Assembly (NCBI RefSeq): GCF_000745855.1
Contig: NZ_JQKD01000026.1
Location: 25,706 to 89,705 of the forward strand
Direction: 5' to 3'
Source: Xenophilus azovorans DSM 13620
GTDB lineage: Bacteria > Pseudomonadota > Gammaproteobacteria > Burkholderiales > Burkholderiaceae_C
DNA: 64,000 nt
Shown here: piece by piece, positions 51,258 through 60,861 of the stretch
Numbering within the stretch: position 1 is the stretch's first letter
Layout of the letters: each line of letters begins with the position of its first letter
Made by a program: the position numbers and the translations under genes
The notes under the pieces: generated by a model
The model's input: the letters and a program-made list of their open reading frames with translations, nothing else
Database searches by the model: none
Told to the model about the DNA's origin: nothing

Positions 51258-52554
51258 CCTTCTGGAAGCGTTCGAGCTGTTCGTTGCCGCGCTTGACGGC
51301 CGCGTCCAGCGCCTGCTTGGGCGTGGCCTTGCCGGACCAGATCTGCTCCGTCTCCTCGTCGATGATGGTGCGGATCTGCACGAAGTTGCCCAGGCGGATG
51401 CCGCGCGACTTGTCGGTGGTCTTGCGGATCATCTGCGTCACGGCCACGTCGGTGCCCGGCTTCTCCTTGTAGAAGCCCGACTCCTCCGTCAGCTTGTAGG
51501 CGGCCATGGTGATGGGCAGGTAGCCGGTGCGCTTGTGGCTCTCGGACTGCACCTTGGCGTCGGACAGGAAGTCGAAGAACTGCGCCACGCCCTTGTAGTG
51601 GTCGGCCGGCTTGCCGGACATCACCCACAGGCTGGCGCCGCCGATCACGGTGTTCTGCGGCGCGCCCTTCACGTCGGGGTAGTAGGGCAGCGTGGAGATG
51701 CCGTAGGCGAACTTGGCGTCCTTGGACACGCGCGCGTACAGGCCCGAGGAGCCGGTCATCATCGCGCACTCGCCGGAGGGGAAGGAGGCGTCGGCGGCAT
51801 TGCCGCGGCCCTTGTAGACGAAGGTGCCGTCCTTGGCCATCTTCGCCAGGTTCTCGAAGTGCTTGAGCTGCAGCGGCGAGTTGAAGATCAGCCGCGTCTT
51901 GGTGCCGCCGAAGCCGTTGTTCTCGGTGGCGAACAGGGTGTTGTGCCAGGCCGAGAAGCTCTCCAGCTGCGTCCAGCTCATCCAGCTGGTGGTGAAGGGG
52001 CACTTGTGGCCCGAGGCCTTGAGCTTGTCGGCCGCGGCGAACACTTCGGGCCAGGTGGTGGGCGCCTTGTCGGGATCGAGGCCGGCGGCCTTGAAGGCGT
52101 CCTTGTTGTAGTAGAAGATGGTGGTCGAGCTGTTGAGCGGGTAGCTCAGCATCTGGCCGTTGGGCGCCGTGTAGTAGCCGGCCACGGCGGGCACGTAGGC
52201 GTTCTGGTCGAACTTGACGCCGCCCTGCTTCATCACCTCGGCCACCGGCTTGATGGCGCCCTTGGAGGCCATCATGGTGGCGGTGCCGACCTCGAAGACC
52301 TGCAGGATGTCCGGCGCATTGCCGGCGCGGAAGGCGGCGATGGCCGCGGTCATCGACTCGTCGTAGCCGCCCTTGTAAGTAGGTACTACCTTGTAGTCCT
52401 TCTGGCTCTCGTTGAACTGCTTGGCGAGGTCGCCGACCCATTCGCCGAGCGGGCCGCTCATCGAGTGCCACCACTGGATCTCGGTCTGTGCCTGGGCCGG
52501 GACGGCGAAGGCGGCAGCCAGCGCAGCGGCGCCGGCAAGCATGTTGAATCGCAT
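51244..52554 (-). CDS. ugpB: sn-glycerol-3-phosphate ABC transporter periplasmic binding protein
   Basis: This 436-residue protein has a Sec signal peptide (residues 1-22, ending PAQAQ) and a family 1 solute-binding domain. The motifs [17 protein letters not shown] and [20 protein letters not shown] are those of UgpB. It binds glycerol-3-phosphate and glycerophosphodiesters in the periplasm. CAGGAG lies before the ATG at 52554; the open frame extends upstream but without signal-peptide logic. It is the first gene of ugpBAECQ, and a Pho-box-like site lies 40 bases upstream. Confidence 0.96.
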   Translation of the reverse strand: MRFNMLAGAAALAAAFAVPAQAQTEIQWWHSMSGPLGEWVGDLAKQFNESQKDYKVVPTYKGGYDESMTAAIAAFRAGNAPDILQVFEVGTATMMASKGAIKPVAEVMKQGGVKFDQNAYVPAVAGYYTAPNGQMLSYPLNSSTTIFYYNKDAFKAAGLDPDKAPTTWPEVFAAADKLKASGHKCPFTTSWMSWTQLESFSAWHNTLFATENNGFGGTKTRLIFNSPLQLKHFENLAKMAKDGTFVYKGRGNAADASFPSGECAMMTGSSGLYARVSKDAKFAYGISTLPYYPDVKGAPQNTVIGGASLWVMSGKPADHYKGVAQFFDFLSDAKVQSESHKRTGYLPITMAAYKLTEESGFYKEKPGTDVAVTQMIRKTTDKSRGIRLGNFVQIRTIIDEETEQIWSGKATPKQALDAAVKRGNEQLERFQKANKG

Positions 52555-52593
52555 GCAAAAACTCCTGCTGGAAATAACAAAGCCGCGCATGCT

Positions 52594-52611
52594 ATGGCCT
52601 TTTCGTGACAG
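52594..52611 (-). promoter_or_regulatory. Candidate Pho box upstream of ugpB
   Basis: On the minus strand CTGTCAC-GAAA-AGGCCAT matches the Pho-box layout of two CTGTCAT-type 7-mers with a 4-base AT-rich spacer. The first unit matches 6 of 7 positions and the second 4 of 7. It lies about 40 bases before the ugpB ATG. ugp is a PhoB target in E. coli, which supports but does not prove the call. A -10-like TGTTAT follows after about 14 bases. Confidence 0.5.
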
Positions 52612-52771
52612 CGCGGCGGCGATCGTTTGTCGCACGGCACGCGGCCGGCCGCGTAGCGGGGAAACCCTTTTCCGGCAACGGCCCGCGCAAGACCGCACTG
52701 CCAGTGTGCTGCGGTGCAGCATGCTAGGCTGCAGGCCCTTTTTTCCGACCCTTCCCACCACCCGCCGCGCC

Positions 52772-54004
52772 ATGACGACCAAGACCTCCCTGGACAAGAG
52801 CAAGATCAAGTTCCTGCTGCTGGAGGGCATCCATCCTTCCGGCGTGGAGCTCATCCGGGCGGCGGGCTACAGCCAGGTCGAGGTGCTCTCGGGTGCGCTC
52901 GACGCAGAGGAGCTCAAGGCCCGGGTGGCCGACGTGCATTTCCTGGGCATCCGCTCGCGCACGCAGCTCACGCCCGAGATCTTCGCGGCGGCCCGCAGGC
53001 TGGTGGCGGTGGGCGCCTTCTGCATCGGCACCAACCAGATCGACCTGGGCGCGGCGCTCGAGCACGGCGTGGCGGTGTTCAACGCGCCGTACTCCAACAC
53101 CCGCTCGGTGGCCGAGCTGGTGCTGGCCGAGGCCATCCTGCTGCTGCGCGGCGTACCCGAGAAGAACGCCGTGGCCCACCGCGGCGGCTGGCTCAAGAGC
53201 GCCGAGAACGCCTTCGAGATCCGCGGCAAGACGCTGGGCATCGTCGGATACGGCTCCATCGGCGCGCAGCTGTCGGTGCTGGCCGAGGCGCTGGGCATGC
53301 ACGTGGTCTTCTACGACGTGGTGACCAGGCTGCCGCTGGGCAACGCGCAGCAGGTGCGCAGCCTGAACGAGCTGCTGGGCACGGCCGACATCGTGAGCCT
53401 GCACGTGCCGCAGCTGCCCTCGACGCAGTGGATGATCGGCGAGGCGCAGATCGCGGCCATGAAGCCGGGCGCCATCCTCATCAACGCCTCGCGCGGCACA
53501 GTGGTGGAGATCGAGCCGCTGGCAGCCGCCATCCGGGCGAAGAAGCTGCTGGGCGCGGCGGTCGATGTGTTCCCGGTCGAGCCCAAGAGCAACAAGGACG
53601 AATTCGTCTCGCCCCTGCGCGGGCTGGACAACGTGATCCTCACGCCGCACATCGGCGGCTCGACGATGGAGGCGCAGGCCAACATCGGCGTGGAGGTGGC
53701 CGAGAAGCTGGTCAAGTACAGCGACAACGGCACCACCACCAGCAGCGTCAACTTCCCCGAGGTGGCACTGCCGGCCCACCCCGGCAAGCACCGCCTGCTG
53801 CACGTGCACCGCAACGTGCCGGGCGTGCTGTCGGCCGTCAACGGCGTGTTCGCCGAGACCGGCATCAACATCTCGGCGCAGTACCTGCAGACCAACGAGA
53901 AGGTGGGCTACGTGGTGACCGACATCGACGCCGGCTCCTCCGAGGCGGCGCTGGAGAAGCTGACGCAGGTGCCGGGGACGATCCGCAGCTGGGTGCTGTT
54001 CTAG
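52772..54004 (+). CDS. serA: D-3-phosphoglycerate dehydrogenase
   Basis: This 410-residue NAD-dependent enzyme starts serine synthesis from 3-phosphoglycerate. The substrate-binding domain comes first; the NAD domain has GIVGYGSIGAQLSVLAEALG; the catalytic R, E and H lie in INASRGTVVEI and LTPHIGGSTMEAQ. A C-terminal ACT domain (about residues 335-410) would sense serine. It matches the E. coli-type SerA (410 residues) rather than the longer form. An equivalent 2-hydroxyacid dehydrogenase role cannot be fully excluded. It converges on a small ORF. Confidence 0.94.
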   Translation: MTTKTSLDKSKIKFLLLEGIHPSGVELIRAAGYSQVEVLSGALDAEELKARVADVHFLGIRSRTQLTPEIFAAARRLVAVGAFCIGTNQIDLGAALEHGVAVFNAPYSNTRSVAELVLAEAILLLRGVPEKNAVAHRGGWLKSAENAFEIRGKTLGIVGYGSIGAQLSVLAEALGMHVVFYDVVTRLPLGNAQQVRSLNELLGTADIVSLHVPQLPSTQWMIGEAQIAAMKPGAILINASRGTVVEIEPLAAAIRAKKLLGAAVDVFPVEPKSNKDEFVSPLRGLDNVILTPHIGGSTMEAQANIGVEVAEKLVKYSDNGTTTSSVNFPEVALPAHPGKHRLLHVHRNVPGVLSAVNGVFAETGINISAQYLQTNEKVGYVVTDIDAGSSEAALEKLTQVPGTIRSWVLF

Positions 54005-54024
54005 CCGGGCCGGCCGGGCGTCCG

Positions 54025-54150
54025 TCAGCGCCCGCCGCACAGCCAGGCGGCGGCCTGCAGCGCCACCGCCAGGTCGGCCCCCATGTAGCTGCGCAGCACG
54101 AGCGCGGCGGCGCACGCAGCCAGCAGCGCCGGGGCCAGCCGGCGCCTCAT
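54025..54150 (-). CDS. Small membrane protein coupled to an MFS gene (putative)
   Basis: This 41-residue ORF starts with an ATG overlapping the MFS gene's TGA (ATGA), the signature of translational coupling. It has a basic start (MRRRLAPALL), one hydrophobic stretch at residues 5-20, and a second near 26-38. No family is recognised. It is short enough to be chance, but its position and lack of any other gene on this stretch favour it. Confidence 0.4.
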   Translation of the reverse strand: MRRRLAPALLAACAAALVLRSYMGADLAVALQAAAWLCGGR

Positions 54151-55400
54151 GCGGGCTGCGCTCCGGTTGCCGCGCGGGTCTCCCGCACGGGCAGGTGCGC
54201 CAGTGCCGACACCACCCCCAGCGCGCAGGCCAGCCCCCACACCAGGCCGTAGCTGCCCGTGGCATCGAACACCAGCCCGCCCAGCCACACGCCCAGGAAG
54301 CTGCCGATCTGGTGCGACAGGAACACGAAGCCGAACAGCGTGGTCGCGTAGCGCTGGCCGAACAGCTGCGCCAGCAGGCTGGTGGTCAGCGGCACCGTGC
54401 CCAGCCACAGGAAGCCCATCGCCAGGGCAAAGGTGTACACCGACGCGGCCGAGACGGGCAGGCTGGCGAAAAGCGCGATGACCACCGTGCGCCCGGCGTA
54501 CAGGGCCGTCAGCAGCCACTTGCGCGGCCAGCGCGCGCTCCAGGCGCCGAACAGGTAGGTGCCCGCGATGTTGGCCAGCGCCACCAGCCCGAGCGCCGTG
54601 GCCGCCACCTGGGCATTCAGGCCCCGGCCGGCCAGGAAGGCGGGCAGGTGCGTGGCGATGAAGGCCAGGTGGAAGCCGCAGGACAGGAAGCCCAGCGCCA
54701 CCAGCCAGAAGTCGCGGTCGGCGAAGGCGCCACGCAGCGCCGTGCGCAGCGTCGGCGCGGCGGCCGCCGGCGCCGGTGCGTCCCGGCCCGGCGACGGCGC
54801 ACGGGTGCGGCCGGCACCCACGGCCAGCGGCAGCATGGCGGCGGCGAGCACCGAGGCCGCCAGCAGCGCGGCGGCCCAGCCCAGCGCGTCGATCAGCCCC
54901 TGGTTCAGCGGCAGCATCACGAACTGCCCCGCGCCGCCCAGCGCGCCGACCAGCCCCAGCGCGCGCGGGCGCTGCGCGTCGCTCACCGCCTGGCCGGCAG
55001 CGCCGTACACGATGCCGAAGCCGGTGCCGCTCAGGCCCAGGCCCACCAGCAGCCCCGCCGTGGCGGCGAAGGCCCAGCCGGTGTGCGACCAGGGCATCAG
55101 CGCCAGCCCGGCCACGTACAGCAGCGCCCCGCCGGCCAGCACGCGGCGCGGCCCGTACTGGTCGGCCAGCATGCCGCTGAAGGGCTGCGCCAGGCCCCAC
55201 ACCAGGTTCTGCAGCGCGATGGCCAGGGAGAAGGTCGCCCGGTCCCAGCCGAAGGCGGCGCTCACCGGCAGCACGTACAGGCCGAAGGCGTGGCGCTGCC
55301 CCAGGCTGAGGAACAGGATGAGGCCGGCGCAGGCGACGGCGATCGCGGCGGCGCGGCTTGCGCTCGGCCTTTCGGGGGCGGGATGATGCGGGGTCTTCAT
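54147..55400 (-). CDS. MFS transporter
   Basis: This 417-residue major facilitator protein has 12 predicted helices. The loop 2-3 motif is seen as GMLADQYGPRRVL, and FGQRYATTLFGFVFLSHQIGSF is typical of monocarboxylate/oxalate-formate type carriers. The substrate is not known. MKTPHHPAPERP at 55400 is the preferred start; the frame extends 21 codons upstream into the divergent promoter region. It shares a 74-base intergenic region with a LysR regulator. Confidence 0.88.
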   Translation of the reverse strand: MKTPHHPAPERPSASRAAAIAVACAGLILFLSLGQRHAFGLYVLPVSAAFGWDRATFSLAIALQNLVWGLAQPFSGMLADQYGPRRVLAGGALLYVAGLALMPWSHTGWAFAATAGLLVGLGLSGTGFGIVYGAAGQAVSDAQRPRALGLVGALGGAGQFVMLPLNQGLIDALGWAAALLAASVLAAAMLPLAVGAGRTRAPSPGRDAPAPAAAAPTLRTALRGAFADRDFWLVALGFLSCGFHLAFIATHLPAFLAGRGLNAQVAATALGLVALANIAGTYLFGAWSARWPRKWLLTALYAGRTVVIALFASLPVSAASVYTFALAMGFLWLGTVPLTTSLLAQLFGQRYATTLFGFVFLSHQIGSFLGVWLGGLVFDATGSYGLVWGLACALGVVSALAHLPVRETRAATGAQPA

Positions 55401-55474
55401 GGGTCCTGCCGATTCTGGGAAGCGCCGCCGCTGCGTGGCCGGAGAAATCGGAAGGCCTGCCATTCCTCTGCCGC

Positions 55475-56422
55475 ATGACCCTGCAACCCGACCCGGCCGC
55501 CACCCTGCTGCGCAACCTCTCGCTCGACGCGCTGCGCGGCTTCGAGAGCGCGGCCAGGCACCTGAGCTTCACCGCCGCGGCGGAGGAGCTGAGCCTCACC
55601 CAGTCGGCGGTGAGCAAGCAGGTCAAGGCGCTGGAGGAGGCGCTGCGGCAGGACCTGTTCGTGCGCGGCGCCCGCGGCCTGCGCCTGACCGGCGCCGGGG
55701 CGCTGCTGCTCGAAGGCGTGGGCGATGCGCTGGGAAGGCTGGCCTCGACGGTGGCCCGGCTGCAGCGCGCCGACGGCGCGGTCCGTGCACGCCTGGCGGT
55801 GACCACCTCGCCTTCCTTCGCGAGCCTCTGGCTGGTGCCCCGGCTGGCCGGCTTCCAGTCGCTGCACCCGGAGGTGGACGTGCACGTCGACAGCTCGCAG
55901 CAGAACCTGCCGCTGGAGCGGGCCGACGTGGACGTCGCGATCCGCCTCACCCGCGCGGAAGACCTGCCGTCCGACGCCGATGCCGCCCGGCCGCTGCTGC
56001 GCCAGCGCGCCATGCTCGTGGCCGCCCCCGAGGTGGCGGCGCGGGTGCGCACGGCGGCCGACCTGGCGGGCCAGACGCTGCTGGTCTTCAGCCTGCCCGG
56101 CGAGCGCTTCGCCCAGTTGTCATGGGCGCGCTGGCACGAGCGGCTGGGCCTGGCGCCCTCGGCGGCGCAGCCGCGCTTCCACTTCTCGCAGTACGACGAC
56201 CTGCTGCGCGCCTGCGCGCAGGGCATGGGCGTGGCCATCGGGCTGACGCCGCTGGTGCTGCCCCGGCTGCGCGGCGGCGAACTGGCGGTGGTGCTGCCGG
56301 CGCATGCGGTGGACGGGCCGTTCTACCGCCTGCTGGTGGCCCCGCAGCGCGCGGCGCGCCCCGAGGTGCGCGCCTTCTGCGACTGGCTGCAGCGGGCGCT
56401 GGCCGACGATGCGCCGCGCTGA
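55475..56422 (+). CDS. LysR-family transcriptional regulator (GcvA-like)
   Basis: This 315-residue protein has an N-terminal HTH (SLDALRGFESAARHLSFTAA, with LTQSAVSKQVKALEEALRQ as the recognition part, residues 16-75) and a LysR substrate domain. The pattern resembles GcvA and other cluster-forming regulators. It is divergent from the MFS gene, which it probably controls. The effector is unknown. Confidence 0.9.
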   Translation: MTLQPDPAATLLRNLSLDALRGFESAARHLSFTAAAEELSLTQSAVSKQVKALEEALRQDLFVRGARGLRLTGAGALLLEGVGDALGRLASTVARLQRADGAVRARLAVTTSPSFASLWLVPRLAGFQSLHPEVDVHVDSSQQNLPLERADVDVAIRLTRAEDLPSDADAARPLLRQRAMLVAAPEVAARVRTAADLAGQTLLVFSLPGERFAQLSWARWHERLGLAPSAAQPRFHFSQYDDLLRACAQGMGVAIGLTPLVLPRLRGGELAVVLPAHAVDGPFYRLLVAPQRAARPEVRAFCDWLQRALADDAPR

Positions 56423-56527
56423 CCTGTCGCGGGCAAGTATCCCCGCAGCCCCGCGAACGGCGGGCCGCGAATAAAATCCCTCCCCCGGTTGGAGGGCGCG
56501 TTGCGCCCCGCCGTGGCGCCTCCCCCG

Positions 56528-59500
56528 ATGAATGCCCCGACCGCGCTGACCGCGTTGCTGTCGCAGGCCGCCGAGCCGGCGCGCCTGCGCGAGATTCCGT
56601 ACAACTACACCAGCTTCTCCGACCGCGAGATCGTCATCCGCCTGCTGGGCGGCCGGGGCTGGGAACTGCTGCAGAGCCTGCGCCAGGAGCGCCGCACCGG
56701 CCGTTCTGCCCGCATGCTGTACGAGGTGCTGGGCGACATCTGGGTGGTGCAGCGCAACCCCTACCTGATCGACGACCTGCTGGACAACCCGCGCCGCCGC
56801 GGGCAGCTTGTCGAGGCCCTGCGCCACCGGCTGGCCGAGGTGCAGAAGCGCCGCACGCCACAGGACGACCCGCAGCGCGACGCGCTGGTGGGCGAGCTGT
56901 GCGCCCTGGCCCAGGCCGCGGTGGAGGCCTTCGGCCGCTCCTTCGACGAGATCGCCGCGCTGCGCCGCCAGGCACGCAAGGTGCTGGGGCGCCTGACCGC
57001 CAGGGACAACATCAAGTTCGACGGCCTGTCGCGCGTGTCGCACGTCACCGACGCCACCGACTGGCGGGTGGAGTACCCCTTCGTCGTGCTCACGCCCGAC
57101 ACCGAGGCCGAGATGGCGAAGCTGGTGGCCGGCTGCTTCGAGCTGGGCCTGACCATCATCCCGCGCGGCGGCGGTACCGGCTACACCGGCGGCGCCATCC
57201 CGCTGACGTGGAAGAGCGCGGTCATCAACACCGAGAAGCTGGAGGCGATGACCGAGGTGGAGATGGTCGAGCTGCCCGGCCTGGAGGGCCGTCAGGTGCC
57301 GACCATCTGGACCGAGGCCGGCGTCGTCACCCAGCGCGTGGCCGACGCGGCCGAGCGCGCGGGCTACGTCTTCGCGGTCGACCCGACCTCGGCCGAGGCC
57401 TCCTGCGTGGGCGGCAACGTGGCGATGAACGCGGGGGGCAAGAAGGCCGTGCTGTGGGGCACGGCGCTGGACAACCTCGCTTCCTGGCGCATGGTCACGC
57501 CGCAGGCCGAGTGGCTGGAGGTCACGCGCATCGGCCACAACCTGGGCAAGATCCACGACGCCGAGAGCGCCGATTTCGAGCTGACGTACTTCGCCGCGGA
57601 CGGCAAGACGAAGCTGCGCGGCGAACGGCTCACGATCCCCGGCCGCACCTTCCGCAAGGAAGGGCTGGGCAAGGACGTCACGGACAAGTTCCTCTCCGGC
57701 CTGCCCGGCGTGCAGAAGGAGGGCTGCGACGGCCTGATCACGAGCTGCCGCTGGGTGGTGCACCGCATGCCGGCGCACACCCGCACCGTGTGTCTGGAGT
57801 TCTTCGGCCACGCCAAGGACGCGGTGCCCAGCATCGTCGAGATCAAGGAGTTCATGTTCGCCGAGCAGAAGCGCAGCGGCGTGCTCCTGGCCGGCCTCGA
57901 ACACCTGGACGACCGCTACCTCAAGGCGGTGGGCTACGCCACCAAGAGCAAGAAGCACGGCGGCCTGCCCAAGATGGTGCTGTTCGGCGACATCGCCGGC
58001 GACGACGCCGACGCGGTGGCGCGTGTCACGTCGGAAGTGGTGCGCATCGCCAACTCGCGCTCGGGCGAGGGTTTCATCGCCATCAGCCCCGAGGCGCGCA
58101 AGAAGTTCTGGCTCGACCGCAAGCGCACGGCGGCCATCAGCCGCCACACCAACGCCTTCAAGATCAACGAGGACGTGGTGATCCCGCTGCCGCGTATGGC
58201 CGAGTACACCGACGGCATCGAGCGCATCAACATCGAGCTCTCCCTGCGCAACAAGATCCGCCTGGCGCACGAGCTGGAGGCGTTCCTCTCGCGCGGCAGC
58301 CTGCCGCTGGGCAAGAGCGACGACGCGCACGAGATCCCGGCGGCCGAGCTGCTCGAAGGCCGCGTGCAGCAGGCCATCGCCCTGGTGCGCGAGGTGCGCT
58401 CGCGCTGGGCGAGCTGGCTGGGCGACGCGGACGCACTCTTCCCGCGGCTGCAGAGCCACGAGCTGCGCGCGAGCTGGAAGACCGAGCTGAAGGCGCCGCT
58501 GGCGCGCATCTTCTCGGGCGGCGAGTTCGCCCTCATCCTGGCCGAGTGCGACGTCATCCACAAGCGCGTGCTCAAGGGCCGCGTGTGGGTGGCGCTGCAC
58601 ATGCACGCCGGCGACGGCAACGTGCACACCAACATCCCCGTCAACAGCGACGACTACGAGATGCTGCAGACCGCGCACGAGGCGGTGGCGCGCATCATGA
58701 CGCTGGCGCGCAGCCTCGACGGCGTGATCTCCGGCGAGCACGGCATCGGCATCACCAAGCTGGAGTTCCTGAGCGACGCGGAGCTGGCGCCCTTCGCGCG
58801 CTACAAGCAGCAGGTCGATCCGGAAGGCCGCTTCAACAGGGGCAAGCTGCTGCGCGACGGCTCCCATCCGCTGCACGCGGACCTGACCAGCGCCTACACG
58901 CCCAGCTTCGGCCTGATGGGGCATGAGTCGCTGATCATGCAGCAGAGCGACATCGGCGCCATCGCCGACTCGGTCAAGGACTGCCTGCGCTGCGGCAAGT
59001 GCAAGCCGGTGTGCGCCACCCACGTGCCGCGCGCCAACCTGCTGTATTCCCCGCGCAACAAGATCCTCGCCACCTCGCTGCTGGTGGAGGCCTTCCTGTA
59101 CGAGGAGCAGACGCGCCGCGGCATCAGCATCAAGCACTGGGAGGAGTTCGAGGACGTGGCCGACCACTGCACGGTGTGCCACAAGTGCCTCACGCCCTGC
59201 CCGGTGAAGATCGACTTCGGCGACGTGTCGATGAACATGCGCAACCTGCTGCGCAAGATGGGGCAGAAGAGCTTCCGGCCCGGCAACGCGGCGGCGATGT
59301 TCTTCCTCAACGCGACCAACCCGGCCACCATCAAGGCGGTGCGCGCCGGCATGGTGGGGGTGGGCTTCAAGGCCCAGCGCCTGGCCAGCGACCTGCTGCG
59401 CGCGGCGGCGAGGAAGCAGACCGCCCATCCGCCGGCCACGCTCGGCCCCGCGCCGCTCAAGGAACAGGTCATCCACTTCATCAACAAGAAGATGCCCGGC

Positions 59501-60397
59501 GGCCTGCCCAAGCGCACCGCGCGAGCGCTGCTGGACATCGAGGACGCCGACTACGTCCCGATCATCCGCAATCCGAAGGCCACCACGGCCGAGACCGAGG
59601 CGGTCTTCTACTTCCCCGGCTGCGGCTCGGAGCGGCTGTTCTCGCAGGTCGGCCTGGCGACGCAGGCGATGCTCTGGCATGCGGGCGTGCAGACGGTGCT
59701 GCCGCCCGGCTACCTGTGCTGCGGCTACCCGCAGCGCGGCGGCGGCCAGTTCGACAAGGCCGAGCAGATGATCACCGACAACCGGGTGCTGTTCCACCGC
59801 GTGGCCAACACGCTGAACTACCTGGACATCAAGACGGTGGTGGTCAGCTGCGGCACCTGCTACGACCAGCTCCAGGGCTACCAGTTCGACAAGATCTTCC
59901 CCGGCTGCCGCATCGTGGACATCCACGAGTACCTGCTGGAAAAGGGCATCCGCCTGGAGGCCAACGCGGCTGCCTACCTCTACCACGACCCCTGCCACAC
60001 GCCGCTCAAGCAGCAGGACCCGATGAAGACCGTCAAGGCGCTGGTCGGCGAGCGCGTGCTCAAGAGCGAGCGCTGCTGCGGCGAGTCGGGCACGCTGGGC
60101 GTGACGCGGCCCGACATCTCGACGCAGATCCGCTTCCGCAAGGAGGAGGAGTTGAGGAAGGGCGAGGCGGCGCTCAAGGCCCAGGGTGCCGTCGGCGAGA
60201 AGGGCAACGTGAAGATCCTGACGAGCTGCCCGAGCTGCCTGCAGGGCCTCTCGCGCTACGGCAACGACCTGAGCAACGGCCTGCTCGAAGCCGACTACAT
60301 CGTGGTCGAGATGGCCCGCCAGATCCTCGGCGAAGACTGGATGCCCCGCTACGTCGAGGTCGCCAACCAGGGTGGCATCGAAAGGGTGCTCGTATGA
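56528..60397 (+). CDS. Multidomain FAD and iron-sulfur oxidoreductase (DUF3683, FAD-oxidase, 4Fe-4S, CCG domains)
   Basis: This 1289-residue protein fuses several modules. Residues about 18-145 form a DUF3683-type domain. A PCMH/FAD-binding-4 domain follows (P212[10 protein letters not shown]), then an FAD-oxidase C-terminal domain (about 500-790, with [16 protein letters not shown] and [13 protein letters not shown]). Two ferredoxin-like clusters come next: C819-x2-C822-x2-C825-x3-C829 and C881-x2-C884-x2-C887-x3-C891. Two CCG domains end the protein (C1064-CGYPQRGG, C1183-CGESG). It is like GlcD fused to GlcF, so it may oxidise a 2-hydroxy acid such as D-lactate or glycolate and pass electrons to quinone. 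The substrate is inferred, not shown. Confidence 0.9.
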   Translation: MNAPTALTALLSQAAEPARLREIPYNYTSFSDREIVIRLLGGRGWELLQSLRQERRTGRSARMLYEVLGDIWVVQRNPYLIDDLLDNPRRRGQLVEALRHRLAEVQKRRTPQDDPQRDALVGELCALAQAAVEAFGRSFDEIAALRRQARKVLGRLTARDNIKFDGLSRVSHVTDATDWRVEYPFVVLTPDTEAEMAKLVAGCFELGLTIIPRGGGTGYTGGAIPLTWKSAVINTEKLEAMTEVEMVELPGLEGRQVPTIWTEAGVVTQRVADAAERAGYVFAVDPTSAEASCVGGNVAMNAGGKKAVLWGTALDNLASWRMVTPQAEWLEVTRIGHNLGKIHDAESADFELTYFAADGKTKLRGERLTIPGRTFRKEGLGKDVTDKFLSGLPGVQKEGCDGLITSCRWVVHRMPAHTRTVCLEFFGHAKDAVPSIVEIKEFMFAEQKRSGVLLAGLEHLDDRYLKAVGYATKSKKHGGLPKMVLFGDIAGDDADAVARVTSEVVRIANSRSGEGFIAISPEARKKFWLDRKRTAAISRHTNAFKINEDVVIPLPRMAEYTDGIERINIELSLRNKIRLAHELEAFLSRGSLPLGKSDDAHEIPAAELLEGRVQQAIALVREVRSRWASWLGDADALFPRLQSHELRASWKTELKAPLARIFSGGEFALILAECDVIHKRVLKGRVWVALHMHAGDGNVHTNIPVNSDDYEMLQTAHEAVARIMTLARSLDGVISGEHGIGITKLEFLSDAELAPFARYKQQVDPEGRFNRGKLLRDGSHPLHADLTSAYTPSFGLMGHESLIMQQSDIGAIADSVKDCLRCGKCKPVCATHVPRANLLYSPRNKILATSLLVEAFLYEEQTRRGISIKHWEEFEDVADHCTVCHKCLTPCPVKIDFGDVSMNMRNLLRKMGQKSFRPGNAAAMFFLNATNPATIKAVRAGMVGVGFKAQRLASDLLRAAARKQTAHPPATLGPAPLKEQVIHFINKKMPGGLPKRTARALLDIEDADYVPIIRNPKATTAETEAVFYFPGCGSERLFSQVGLATQAMLWHAGVQTVLPPGYLCCGYPQRGGGQFDKAEQMITDNRVLFHRVANTLNYLDIKTVVVSCGTCYDQLQGYQFDKIFPGCRIVDIHEYLLEKGIRLEANAAAYLYHDPCHTPLKQQDPMKTVKALVGERVLKSERCCGESGTLGVTRPDISTQIRFRKEEELRKGEAALKAQGAVGEKGNVKILTSCPSCLQGLSRYGNDLSNGLLEADYIVVEMARQILGEDWMPRYVEVANQGGIERVLV

Positions 60398-60843
60398 CGA
60401 ACCACTTCACGACCACATGCTCGCTGTGCGAGGGCGCCGGCGGGCGCGTGGTGTACGAGTCGCCGGCCTTCCGGGTGATCCAGGCCGAGGAGGCGGGCTT
60501 CCCGGCCTTCTACCGCGTCGTGTGGTCGGACCACGTGGCCGAGTTCTCCGACCTCTCGGGGGCCGAGCGCGCGCAGTGCATGGCGGCCGTCGCGGCGGTC
60601 GAGGAGGCCCTGCGCGACGTGCTGGCGCCCACCAAGGTCAACCTGGCGGCGCTGGGCAACCAGGTGCCGCACCTGCACTGGCACGTCATCGCCCGCTTCG
60701 ACTGGGACAGCCACTTCCCCGGCCCGGTGTGGGCCGGCGCCCGGCAGGACCGCAGCACCGCCCACGAGGCCGAACTGCTGCTGAAGCTGCCGGCGGTGGA
60801 TGCGGCCATCACGGCGAAGCTGAAGGCGCTGGACGCGGCCTGA
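60394..60843 (+). CDS. HIT-family hydrolase
   Basis: This 149-residue protein has the histidine triad H93-L-H95-W-H97-VIARF, the active site of nucleotide hydrolases and transferases. An N-terminal CSLCEG pair could bind zinc. Its ATG overlaps the stop of the giant oxidoreductase (ATGA), so it is co-translated, although no metabolic link is obvious. Its substrate is probably a nucleoside phosphoramidate or dinucleotide, as for most HIT proteins. Confidence 0.9.
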   Translation: MTNHFTTTCSLCEGAGGRVVYESPAFRVIQAEEAGFPAFYRVVWSDHVAEFSDLSGAERAQCMAAVAAVEEALRDVLAPTKVNLAALGNQVPHLHWHVIARFDWDSHFPGPVWAGARQDRSTAHEAELLLKLPAVDAAITAKLKALDAA

Positions 60844-60861
60844 GCGTGCCGGGCGCCAGGC

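Noticed and set aside
55399..59998. Very long open frames on both strands across the giant oxidoreductase region (over 1100 codons)
   Set aside because: They are compositional shadows: high GC removes stop codons. Their translations are Arg/Ala/Gly or His/Leu-rich low complexity without domains, while the frame at 56528-60397 has clear cofactor motifs.
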